Notes: generated by a model not told the origin, from the letters alone. Positions 1 through 6,286 are shown, counted from the first letter of the stretch. The stretch: 6,352 bases of DNA from Victivallales bacterium (GCA_017963875.1 JAGCTA010000390.1:1-6352), one strand, 5' to 3'. Made by a program: numbers and translations.

Positions 1-251
1 AGACCGTTGTCTGGAATGGTCCAATGTGATGCTTTGAGATGGAGAAATTCGCGGCAGGTACGATGGGTGTCTGCAAGGCAGTCGCCGAATCCTCGGCAGT
101 CAGTATCATCGGCGGCGGTGATTCCGTCAGCGCGGTCAACAAGAGCGGTTTGGCATCAAAGATGACGCATATTTCGACGGGCGGTGGCGCGTCGCTGGAA
201 TTCCTTGAAGGCAAGGCTCTTCCAGGTTGTGTGGCACTTGACGATAAATAA
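1..251 (+). CDS. pgk: Phosphoglycerate kinase, C-terminal part, with an in-frame TGA
   Basis: Phosphoglycerate kinase transfers phosphate from 1,3-bisphosphoglycerate to ADP in cytoplasmic glycolysis. Only the last ~80 codons lie in the window; the gene enters from the left. Reading the frame from base 3 gives TVVWNGPM, then TGA (27-29), then [11 protein letters not shown]. This is the family's WNGPxGxFExxxFxxGT block with the stop replacing the invariant Gly after the GPM. Downstream are the nucleotide-site GGGDS loop (codons near 105-120), the [18 protein letters not shown] block and a TAA stop, all typical of the PGK C-terminus. A single G-to-T change from GGA would explain the TGA. It could be a sequence error near a contig end or a real nonsense mutation; a truncated product would lose the nucleotide-binding loop. 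Translation could restart at ATG 39, but that fragment alone would not be an enzyme. tpiA follows 100 bp downstream, a common glycolytic pairing. Family assignment is very secure; the state of the gene is not. Confidence 0.93.
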
Positions 252-267
252 AGATTGAAAGCAAAAG

Positions 268-311
268 AACTTCCCTTGCAGATTCGTGTGATACAAATGG
301 CAAGGGAAGTT
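268..311 (+). promoter_or_regulatory. Perfect 12-bp inverted repeat between pgk and tpiA
   Basis: Bases 268-279 (AACTTCCCTTGC) are exactly complementary to 300-311 (GCAAGGGAAGTT), leaving a 20-nt loop. No U-tract follows on the + strand (the next bases are GTCACAAAATC), so an intrinsic terminator is unlikely. An intercistronic RNA stem affecting processing, stability or tpiA translation is more plausible. The left arm can alternatively pair with the tpiA Shine-Dalgarno at 337-346. The structure is seen directly; its role is inferred. Confidence 0.6.
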
Positions 312-336
312 GTCACAAAATCATTACAATTTAAAT

Positions 337-344
337 AGGGGAAG
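337..344 (+). promoter_or_regulatory. tpiA ribosome binding site, part of a possible alternative stem
   Basis: AGGGGAAG sits 7 nt before the ATG at 352 and is the only good Shine-Dalgarno candidate there. The 9-mer GGGAAGTTG at 339-347 duplicates 304-312, the right arm of the upstream hairpin. Bases 337-346 can therefore pair with the same left arm (268-277), giving 10 pairs with one G-U. Confidence 0.6.
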
Positions 345-351
345 TTGAACC

Positions 352-1128
352 ATGGCACGGAAGATTCTCATTGCTGGAAACTGGAAGATGAACAAGACGG
401 GTGCGGAGGGTGCTGCGCTGGTCAAGGACATGAAGGCCAACTGCGGTGGCTGCTGCTGCAATGCCGCAAATGCAGTTGAAGTTCTTGTCTGCCCGCCATT
501 CACGTCTTTGAGCGCTGTTATCGCTGAAGCAGAAGGTACGCCGTTGAAAGTCGGTGCACAGAATATCCATTGGGAGGAAAGCGGTGCATACACAGGCGAG
601 ATCAGCGGCAGCATGCTGAAGGAAGTCGGTGTGACACATGTGATTATTGGTCATAGCGAGCGCCGTCAGTATTTTGGCGAGACCGATGAAACAGTGAACA
701 AGCGCCTCAAGGCGGCATTGAAGAATGGTCTTGTCGCCATCGTTTGCATTGGCGAAACGCTCAAGGAACGGCAACTCGGCGTCACTGAAGCGATTATCGA
801 AAGACAAGTCCGCATTGCGCTTTCTGGAATCACGGCAGAAGAGATGAAGAATGTTGTCTTCGCATACGAGCCCGTCTGGGCAATCGGTACTGGCGAAGTC
901 GCGACGAATGAGCAGGCGCAGGCCGTCCATGCATTTGTCCGTGCGTTGCTTCGCAAACTGTATGACTGCCCATGCGTTGCGGAAAACACTCGCATTCTCT
1001 ATGGCGGCAGCATGAAGCCTGGCAATGCCGCTGGTCTGCTTGCACAGCCAGACATCGACGGTGGGCTGATTGGCGGCGCGGCTCTGAAGGCTGAGGATTT
1101 CCTTGCCATCATCAAGGCGGCTCTTTAA
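352..1128 (+). CDS. tpiA: Triosephosphate isomerase
   Basis: TpiA interconverts dihydroxyacetone phosphate and glyceraldehyde 3-phosphate in the cytoplasm (glycolysis and gluconeogenesis). The 258-residue product has the usual length for a single TIM barrel. The active-site residues are all visible: Asn10 and Lys12 in AGNWKMNKT, the electrophile His101 in IIGHSERRQYFGET, and the general base Glu173 in AYEPVWAIGTG, whose WAIGTG forms the flexible loop 6. The phosphate-binding loops are YGGS (217-220) and GGLIGGAAL (237-245). The ATG start is supported by AGGGGAAG 7 nt upstream and by the family's normal N-terminus. One oddity is a cysteine-rich stretch, CGGCCC at 31-36, between the first helix and the second strand (EVLVCPPF), where the family rarely has cysteines. 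pgk lies 100 bp upstream on the same strand, and a weak terminator-like structure follows. Nothing suggests it is inactive. Confidence 0.98.
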   Translation: MARKILIAGNWKMNKTGAEGAALVKDMKANCGGCCCNAANAVEVLVCPPFTSLSAVIAEAEGTPLKVGAQNIHWEESGAYTGEISGSMLKEVGVTHVIIGHSERRQYFGETDETVNKRLKAALKNGLVAIVCIGETLKERQLGVTEAIIERQVRIALSGITAEEMKNVVFAYEPVWAIGTGEVATNEQAQAVHAFVRALLRKLYDCPCVAENTRILYGGSMKPGNAAGLLAQPDIDGGLIGGAALKAEDFLAIIKAAL

Positions 1129-1133
1129 CCATC

Positions 1134-1189
1134 GGCTTTAAATCCGCCGGTCTAGCGCCAGCGGCACAGAACAGAAAAGCCACTTTTTT
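1134..1189 (+). terminator. Possible tpiA terminator
   Basis: GGCTTT (1134-1139) pairs with AAAGCC (1176-1181). Inside lies a small second hairpin, CCGC 1144-1147 with GCGG 1161-1164 plus GG/CC after one mismatch. A run of six T (1184-1189) follows two bases after the outer stem. It starts 5 bp after the tpiA stop and precedes the sigma promoter, which is where a terminator would be expected. The outer stem is only 6 bp with a branched interior, so confidence is modest. Confidence 0.4.
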
Positions 1190-1201
1190 CCTATATTTGC
1201 T

Positions 1202-1229
1202 GGAACTTTTTTTGACAGACATTGTCTCA
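1202..1229 (+). promoter_or_regulatory. RpoE-like (ECF sigma) promoter upstream of the sigma gene
   Basis: GGAACTT at 1202-1208 is identical to the -35 consensus of RpoE-type promoters. GTCTCA at 1224-1229 resembles the -10 (GTCTAA/TCTGA type), with a 15-nt spacer inside the usual range. Transcription would begin near 1235-1238, about 72-75 nt before the sigma ATG at 1310. Its position immediately before an RpoE-like sigma gene suggests autoregulation, as is common in this family. The ATG at 1229 overlaps the -10 element, which argues against using it as the start codon. Confidence 0.68.
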
Positions 1230-1238
1230 TGAAAATAG

Positions 1239-1282
1239 ATGCTGGACGGGAAGGCGCAGTGAAGCGCTTTTTCGTCCAGTAT
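1239..1282 (+). promoter_or_regulatory. Long leader hairpin in the sigma factor mRNA
   Basis: Bases 1239-1257 pair without interruption with 1264-1282, giving 19 pairs around the 6-nt loop AGTGAA. Four pairs are G-U (1241/1280, 1249/1272, 1250/1271, 1253/1268), so the full stem forms only in + strand RNA. It starts within a few bases of the predicted transcription start and ends 27 nt before the sigma ATG. GTTTTA follows, a short U-run that would allow a weak attenuator. Likely roles are a 5' stabilising stem, attenuation or a folding switch for sigma expression. The structure is read directly from the sequence; the function is inferred. Confidence 0.65.
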
Positions 1283-1309
1283 GTTTTACAAGGGGATTTT
1301 GGAATTGAG

Positions 1310-1900
1310 ATGTCCAAGGAGCCATCGACAGATGACCGAGCGCTCGTTGAGCGCTTTCAAAAAGGCGATGAACATGCATTTGAACGGCTGATTGAAAAAT
1401 ACAGCGGTCGTGCCTATAGCATTGCCTATGGTCTGTTGGGCAACCGCGAGGATGCCGAGGAAGTCACGCAGGACGCATTTGTACGAATGCATCGCGGACT
1501 GAAGAATTTTCGCGGTGATGCCGAATTCACGACATGGATGTATCGGATTGTGACAAATCTTTCCAGAAACAAGTACCGTTGGAATCGCACGCGAGGCAAC
1601 AACATGACTGAAAGCCTGAATGCGCCTCTGGAGGGCACGCATGGGGAAGACGCGCTCTACAGGGATGCCATGGACGAGGGCATGTCGCCAGATGAGGCGT
1701 TGCGTTTTCAGGAACTTGAGAAGCGTCTCCTTGAGGAATTGCCGAAAATGCCTGAAATCTATCGCGAGGTGCTGGTGATGCGAAATCAGCGTGAAATGAG
1801 TTATGAGGATATAGCCAAGGCGTTGTCTTGCAAACTCGGAACGGTGAAATCGCGTATTGCACGGGCTCGTGAGGAATTGCGGGCGAGGCTGGAGTTATGA
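1310..1900 (+). CDS. ECF RNA polymerase sigma factor, RpoE-like
   Basis: A sigma-70 family group 4 (ECF) factor of 196 residues, which directs RNA polymerase to stress or envelope promoters. Sigma region 2 spans about residues 20-91. It includes the core-binding segment DAEEVTQDAFVRMHR (48-62) and the -10-recognition segment FTTWMYRIVTNLSRNKYR (73-90). A charged linker (92-130) leads to sigma region 4 (about 135-190), with the -35-reading helix-turn-helix at SYEDIAKALSCKLGTVKSRI (164-183). The frame is open from ATG 1229, but I chose ATG 1310. It matches the family N-terminus and length, a GGA lies 6 nt upstream, and the extra 27 codons would cover an ECF promoter -10 and the leader hairpin. 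The site AGGGGA at 1291-1296 is rather far from the ATG, so translation initiation may be weak or structured. The anti-sigma gene follows after 10 bp. Confidence 0.95.
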   Translation: MSKEPSTDDRALVERFQKGDEHAFERLIEKYSGRAYSIAYGLLGNREDAEEVTQDAFVRMHRGLKNFRGDAEFTTWMYRIVTNLSRNKYRWNRTRGNNMTESLNAPLEGTHGEDALYRDAMDEGMSPDEALRFQELEKRLLEELPKMPEIYREVLVMRNQREMSYEDIAKALSCKLGTVKSRIARAREELRARLEL

Positions 1901-1904
1901 GGTG
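1898..1904 (+). promoter_or_regulatory. Shine-Dalgarno of the anti-sigma gene, overlapping the sigma stop
   Basis: TGAGGTG includes the sigma stop codon (1898-1900) and lies 6 nt before ATG 1911. This placement favours 1911 over ATG 1905 and over the in-frame ATG 1857 inside the sigma gene. It also suggests translational coupling, which would keep sigma and anti-sigma levels matched. Confidence 0.6.
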
Positions 1905-1910
1905 ATGGTC

Positions 1911-2837
1911 ATGAAAGAATCAATTGAAGAAAAGTGCCCAAGCAACGATGAACTCAATTCGTATTACGATGCGCTTTACACTGGTGACGCATGTGAAGAG
2001 CGGCATGAATGGATACGGATTCATATTCAGAAATGCGAGGCGTGTCGAAAGACTATCGAGGCATTTGAGACGATAGACAGGCTGATGTCCAAGGCATTTG
2101 AGGCTGAGGCCGGGGTTGCTGAGCGTGTGAAGGCTGAATGCCGTGTCGCAGAACGTCGTCGCCGTTGGAAGACATTGATGCGCATTGCCGCTGCTGCCGT
2201 TGTCCTGATTGGCATTTCGGGCTGGATATGGTCGTCCTCGCAATTGGAAAGTTCTTCAGGTATGATTGCCCAAGGGCCATCAGAAACGATGATTGTTGCT
2301 GAAAAGCCTTCTGAAAGACATCCTGACGTGGAGCCATCCACGGCAGTGGCTTCTGCGGCAACGGCGAAAGACACTCCATTGGAGTTGAATGAAATCTGGG
2401 CTGACGCAACTGCTGAGCCAAAATCAGCGCCCTCGCACGGTGTTGGCATATCTGGGAAAGACATCAGGCAGGTTGGAATTGATGGCAAAGGGCCGATGGT
2501 GCTTTCAACAAAGAGCAACAGTCGTGAACTCAATGATTCTGTCAGGCATATCTGGCTGGTTGACGACTTGACCGCAAGTCATGATTTGCTTAATTCATTC
2601 ACACAGCGGACTGGAATTAAGGCGACGTTTGCAGACACGACGGAAGGGCGGCTGATTGTCCGCTTGCAGGGGATGACGGACCGTCAACTTCAAGGTTTGG
2701 TTGAGCAACTGAACGAGCGTCAGTGGGCGCTGGCATCACCGATGCTGCCGCAGCCGAAGCAGCAAGAAAGAGTCAAGTTTACTGGCAAGCCAGTAAGTTA
2801 TACCCTGTGGCTTGTCGAAAAAGGGAAGAAACCTTGA
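1911..2837 (+). CDS. Probable membrane anti-sigma factor with zinc-binding motif
   Basis: A 308-residue protein likely to bind and inhibit the sigma factor encoded just upstream. The cytoplasmic N-terminus carries the zinc-associated anti-sigma signature H-x3-C-x2-C (HIQKCEAC: His38, Cys42, Cys45), typical of ZAS/zf-HC2 anti-sigma factors. A basic run (RRRRW, 83-86) precedes one transmembrane helix at about 89-106, so the C-terminus should face the periplasm by the positive-inside rule. Residues 107-205 are a low-complexity Ser/Ala/Pro/Glu-rich linker. Residues 211-301 form a compact C-terminal domain with an alternating strand/helix pattern, from IWLVDDL to YTLWLVEKG, which I cannot name. 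Start 1911 is chosen for its Shine-Dalgarno; 1905 is possible, and the frame is also open from 1857 inside the sigma gene. The adjacent ECF sigma gene and recD2 16 bp downstream suggest one operon. The anti-sigma role rests on the motif, topology and context; the sensed signal is unknown. Confidence 0.85.
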   Translation: MKESIEEKCPSNDELNSYYDALYTGDACEERHEWIRIHIQKCEACRKTIEAFETIDRLMSKAFEAEAGVAERVKAECRVAERRRRWKTLMRIAAAAVVLIGISGWIWSSSQLESSSGMIAQGPSETMIVAEKPSERHPDVEPSTAVASAATAKDTPLELNEIWADATAEPKSAPSHGVGISGKDIRQVGIDGKGPMVLSTKSNSRELNDSVRHIWLVDDLTASHDLLNSFTQRTGIKATFADTTEGRLIVRLQGMTDRQLQGLVEQLNERQWALASPMLPQPKQQERVKFTGKPVSYTLWLVEKGKKP

Positions 2838-2853
2838 GTAGGCGCGTGATGAG

Positions 2854-5121
2854 ATGAAGCATCAGGGAGACGAAAGAGAACTTCAGTGTGGGGCGGAGCC
2901 CTTGCATGAAGTCAATGAAAAGGCCGTGGACGAGCAATCGTATTCCACGGCTTCGATGTTTCATTTAAACGGCGAAGTAAAGCGTGTCGTCTATGAAAGT
3001 CCCGACAGCGACTACGCGGTTTTGCGTCTGACGGACTCTCATGGGATGGAGCAGACTCTTGTTGGGGATTTGAAGAATGTCTTGGAGGGGCAGACAATAG
3101 ATGCTGTCGGCAAATGGGAGAGCCATCGGGAACATGGCCGCCAGTTTCACGTCCAATCCTATCAATCAGTGTTGCCAAGTACGGCTGAAGGGATTCAGAA
3201 GTATTTGTCCTCAGGGATATTGCCAGGGATAGGCGATGTCTATGCCAAGCGCATCGTGGAGCATTTCGGCGCGGAGACATTGGAGATATTGGACAATTAT
3301 TCCGAGCGTCTGAAGGAAGTGCCTGGAATCGGGCGCAAGAGGATAGATGAAATACGAAATGCCTGGCAGATGCAGAGTTCGCAACGTCAGACCGACGTGT
3401 ATCTACAGGGGCTAGGCATCAGTCCCGCGTTTTGCAAGAAGATCAGGGAGCGATATGGTGAAGTCACTGCGGCGGAAATCGTTCGACGGAATCCGTATCG
3501 GCTGGCGGCTGAGATTTCAGGCATTGGATTTCTGAGTGCCGACAAGATTGCGGCGAAACTCGGCATAGCCAATGACAGTCCTCTACGGTTGTGCGCGGGA
3601 ATGGTCTATACATTGGAGGAGTTTCAGGGCAATGGCCATGTGTGCGTTACGAAGGAGCAGTTGCTTGCATCGGCAAAGGAAAAACTTTCGGTTGGCGAGC
3701 CTGAACTTGAGTCTGGGCTGGCGGAGGCGCTGGCGCAGGGGCAGGTGATTTCAGAAGTGTCGCGGATAAATGGCGACAAGGAGATGTTTTTTACTCGGCA
3801 GATATATCAGGCGGAAACGGAATTGGCAGAGGCGGTGAATGTGCTGCTCGCGCATGGTGCGGCGCGTCTGAACGTATCTGCCGAATGGCTAGGAGAAGGA
3901 TTTGCCAGATTGAATGAAGCGCAGAAACAGGGGGTAGTCAATGCGTTTACGTGGGGATTCAGCATCATCACAGGCGGACCAGGCGTCGGCAAAACAACCG
4001 TTGTCGGTCAGATTGTCGCGTTGGCAAAACGTCTACGGATGACCATGATGCTCGCTGCGCCGACGGGGCGTGCCTCCAAGCGAATGAGCGAGGCAACAGG
4101 GGAGAGCGCGCAGACCATTCATAGGTTGCTGAAGTGGGACGCGCAGAAGCACGGATTTGCGCAGAATGCGGACAATCCTCTGGATTGCAGGTTGCTCATC
4201 ATCGATGAAGTATCCATGCTGGATACTCAACTGGCGGCGAGTCTGTTTCGAGCAGTCCGTCCAGGTACCCATGTCGTTCTTGTGGGTGACAAAGACCAGT
4301 TGCCAAGCGTCGGACCAGGGGCGGTGCTGCATGATTTGATTGCTTGCGGCAGAATTCCTGTATCTTATCTGAGGGAAATCTACCGTCAGGCGGACGGCAG
4401 CCGCATCATTACCAATTCCCATGCGGTGAATCAGGGGCGGATGCCAGATTGCCGTCCGTTGCCAGCGGGGATGCCGCCTGCGGATTTTTATTGGGTGGAG
4501 CAGGAGAATCCAGTCGCGGCGGCTGAAATGATCGTACGTTTGGTGACTGAACGGATACCGAAAGTCTATGGCTTTGATCCCATGGCAGATGTCCAGATAT
4601 TGTCGCCGATGCGGAAGGGGGAATGCGGAACGCAGTTAATAAATGAACGGTTGCAAGAGGCGTTGAATCCGCCAGGAGAACAGAAGGAGACATTCAGGAC
4701 GCAATGGCAGGTATTCCGAACTGGCGACAAGGTCATGCAGGTGAAGAACAATTACGACAAGGGGGTCTTCAACGGCGAGCAGGGCAGGATTCTCTTTGTC
4801 GATGCCCGTGAAGGGACATTTACGGTGCAGTTCGATTCGACAGTTGCCACGTATGATTCCTCTGACAGTTCGGAACTGGTGCTTGCATACGCAGTGACGG
4901 TTCACAAATCACAGGGAAGTGAATACCCCGTGGTCATCCTGCCCGTTCAGACACAACATTATATCATGCTCCAGCGCAATCTGATATATACAGGCATGAC
5001 ACGCGCGAAAAAACTTCTGATAATGATTGGCACATACCGTGCCCTGGGCACGGCAGTTCGCAATGACCGCCCGATGCAACGCCAGACCATGCTGGTGGAA
5101 AGGCTCCGCGCTTCGCGCTGA
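2854..5121 (+). CDS. recD2: RecD2-type ATP-dependent 5'-3' DNA helicase
   Basis: An SF1B helicase of 755 residues, the RecD form that works without RecBC, linked in other bacteria to DNA repair and replication-fork integrity. The N-terminal OB-like part begins near residue 37 (HLNGEVKRVVYES). Helix-hairpin-helix segments follow at about 120-235 (GILPGIGDVYAKRI, VPGIGRKRIDEI, ISGIGFLSADKI). The helicase motifs are intact and in order: Walker A GGPGVGKT (374-381), Ia APTGRASKRM (402-411), Walker B LLIIDEVSMLD (447-457), III VLVGDKDQLPSVGPG (475-489), REIYRQ (507-512), GDKVMQVKNNY (624-634), V VTVHKSQGSEYPVV (681-694) and VI YTGMTRAKK (712-720). The start is uncertain: ATG 2854 lies 16 bp after the anti-sigma stop without a strong ribosome site, and Met35 (2956) would fit the family N-terminus better. 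The last seven codons and the stop fall inside a 31-bp tandem repeat unit, so the C-terminal tail (ERLRASR) is repeat-derived. Confidence 0.96.
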   Translation: MKHQGDERELQCGAEPLHEVNEKAVDEQSYSTASMFHLNGEVKRVVYESPDSDYAVLRLTDSHGMEQTLVGDLKNVLEGQTIDAVGKWESHREHGRQFHVQSYQSVLPSTAEGIQKYLSSGILPGIGDVYAKRIVEHFGAETLEILDNYSERLKEVPGIGRKRIDEIRNAWQMQSSQRQTDVYLQGLGISPAFCKKIRERYGEVTAAEIVRRNPYRLAAEISGIGFLSADKIAAKLGIANDSPLRLCAGMVYTLEEFQGNGHVCVTKEQLLASAKEKLSVGEPELESGLAEALAQGQVISEVSRINGDKEMFFTRQIYQAETELAEAVNVLLAHGAARLNVSAEWLGEGFARLNEAQKQGVVNAFTWGFSIITGGPGVGKTTVVGQIVALAKRLRMTMMLAAPTGRASKRMSEATGESAQTIHRLLKWDAQKHGFAQNADNPLDCRLLIIDEVSMLDTQLAASLFRAVRPGTHVVLVGDKDQLPSVGPGAVLHDLIACGRIPVSYLREIYRQADGSRIITNSHAVNQGRMPDCRPLPAGMPPADFYWVEQENPVAAAEMIVRLVTERIPKVYGFDPMADVQILSPMRKGECGTQLINERLQEALNPPGEQKETFRTQWQVFRTGDKVMQVKNNYDKGVFNGEQGRILFVDAREGTFTVQFDSTVATYDSSDSSELVLAYAVTVHKSQGSEYPVVILPVQTQHYIMLQRNLIYTGMTRAKKLLIMIGTYRALGTAVRNDRPMQRQTMLVERLRASR

Positions 5122-5254
5122 GCACGGGGCAAGGCTCCGCGCTTCGCACTGAGCACAGGACAAGGCTCCGCGCTTCGCGCTGAGCACAGGACAAGGCTCC
5201 GCGCTTCGCGCTGAGCACAGGACAAGGCTCCGCGCTTCGCGCTGAGCACAGGAC
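5100..5254. repeat. Five tandem copies of a 31-bp hairpin-forming repeat
   Basis: The units are contiguous at 5100-5130, 5131-5161, 5162-5192, 5193-5223 and 5224-5254. The last three are identical. The second has one change (GCGC to GCAC), and the first ends CACGGGGC instead of CACAGGAC. Within each unit, positions 4-24 form an imperfect palindrome: GCTC/GAGC outside, one C-T mismatch, GCGC/GCGC inside and a TTC loop. There are no spacers, so this is not a CRISPR array. It lies between the convergent recD2 and apbE genes and may stop transcription from both sides, although no T-tract follows the stems. The first unit overlaps the 3' end of recD2. The array otherwise fills the gap up to the apbE stop. 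Confidence 0.95.
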
Positions 5255-5257
5255 AAG

Positions 5258-6286
5258 TCAGTGGTCTATGAAATCACATGGCCCGACTGTGGAGACATTC
5301 AGTTTGCCGTTGGCGTCTGATTTTGCCAGGACAAACGCAGTCCCAGGGAAAAGTGCGACGAGTTCCCTAGCCGTTTTTTCGCCTCCGACGAAAACTGTCG
5401 TGGAGAAGACATCTGAAAATGTTGGGTCCTTGGTGATGGCGGTGACGCTGGCCCCGAATTCGTCCATAGTGACTGGCAGGCCGTTTTTGGGGTTCATGAT
5501 GTGCGCGATGCGTTTTCCCTGTATGATTCTGAATCGCTCGTAGTTCCCGCTTGTAGCGATGCACTGTCCGTGAAGCCGCACACCGCCGATGAGTTTTTTT
5601 GTGTCGATGGGTGAGCGTATGCCGATGAGGTCCCCTTCAGACGTATCTGTTCGGAAGATATTGCCGCCGAGGTCGATGAGGAATGACTTCATGCCGTGAG
5701 ACTGTAATGTGTCCATTGCCAGTTGAAGCGCATAGCCTTTAGCGATGCCACCGAAGTCGAGGCGCATTCTGTTATGTGTGAATCGGACAGAATGGGCTTC
5801 TCGGTCGAGTTCGAGTTTACCGAAGCCGACGTGCTCTATGACAGCGTCGATGTCCTGTTGCGTCGGTAGTTTGTCCTGTTTTACGTGGAATCCCCAGAGG
5901 GCAAGAAGTGGACCAACGGTGACGTCAAAAAGGCCGTCGGAGAGTTTCCATGCCTGTTCAGACTTGAGAAGGATGTCCCAAAGCAAAGGTGAGCAGATGA
6001 AGGGCCTGTCAGTGGCTGTTGTGTTCAGGCGCGAGAGTTCGCTGGTTTCATCATAGGCGTTGATTGCGAGATGCAGTTCGGTGAGTTTGCCGATGACATC
6101 GCGGCAGGCTTTTGCAGCATGTTCTCGGTTATCGTCGAAAACCGTGATGGACGCCTGGGTATTGAACACGAGAAAGGAAGTTTTAAACGGCGTAGGAGTG
6201 TCACGGGGCGTAGACATGCGGTAGAATACCAGTGCAGCCACTGCACAGATGACAATTATGACTGGGACAAGGCGTTTGAATTTCAT
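5258..6286 (-). CDS. apbE: ApbE-family FAD:protein FMN transferase
   Basis: ApbE uses FAD to attach FMN covalently to a Thr/Ser of target proteins, such as the Rnf or Nqr subunits and FMN-binding domain proteins, outside the cytoplasmic membrane. From ATG 6286 the product has 342 residues, normal for the family. An N-terminal hydrophobic segment (about 6-22) is a signal anchor or signal peptide; I see no convincing lipobox. Family landmarks follow in order: NAYDETSELSRLN (76-88), LFDVTVGPLLALWGF (119-133), LDFGGIAKGYA (176-186), LIDLGGNI (203-210), ATSGNYERF (244-252), HIMNPKNGLPV (262-272) and SDVFSTTVFVGG (291-302). In the last, Asp292 and Thr296 match the usual metal-binding positions. A TTG at 6301 would add five residues; neither start has a clear Shine-Dalgarno. 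The gene converges on recD2, with the hairpin repeat array between them. No target protein is visible in the window, so the electron-transfer partner is unknown. Confidence 0.95.
   Translation of the reverse strand: MKFKRLVPVIIVICAVAALVFYRMSTPRDTPTPFKTSFLVFNTQASITVFDDNREHAAKACRDVIGKLTELHLAINAYDETSELSRLNTTATDRPFICSPLLWDILLKSEQAWKLSDGLFDVTVGPLLALWGFHVKQDKLPTQQDIDAVIEHVGFGKLELDREAHSVRFTHNRMRLDFGGIAKGYALQLAMDTLQSHGMKSFLIDLGGNIFRTDTSEGDLIGIRSPIDTKKLIGGVRLHGQCIATSGNYERFRIIQGKRIAHIMNPKNGLPVTMDEFGASVTAITKDPTFSDVFSTTVFVGGEKTARELVALFPGTAFVLAKSDANGKLNVSTVGPCDFIDH

Noticed and set aside
27..29. UGA-to-glycine genetic code
   Set aside because: TGA ends four other genes here, and the long tpiA and recD2 frames contain no internal TGA.
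310..336. Promoter for tpiA with TTGTCA and TTAAAT
   Set aside because: The spacer is only 15 nt and both boxes are imperfect, so cotranscription with pgk is simpler.
331..930. Minus-strand open frame of 199 codons opposite tpiA
   Set aside because: It is a shadow of tpiA with no recognisable motifs, lying opposite a gene with complete active-site motifs.
1212..1240. Housekeeping promoter with TTGACA at 1212-1217
   Set aside because: The -35 is perfect, but no acceptable -10 is found 16-18 nt downstream. The RpoE-type match overlaps it and is better.
1229..1309. N-terminal extension of the sigma factor from ATG 1229
   Set aside because: The ATG overlaps the predicted -10 element, and the extension would encode the leader hairpin. 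The family N-terminus begins at 1310.
1857..1910. Anti-sigma start at ATG 1857 inside the sigma gene
   Set aside because: It would overlap the sigma gene by 44 bp without a Shine-Dalgarno. ATG 1911 has TGAGGTG at good spacing.
5100..5254. CRISPR array
   Set aside because: The units are directly adjacent with no unique spacers and no cas genes nearby.
4909..5256. Several minus-strand open frames of 84-115 codons ending in repeated ARSAEP/REARSL peptides
   Set aside because: They exist only because the 31-bp repeat is open in all frames. They also overlap the recD2 coding end and lack any family resemblance.
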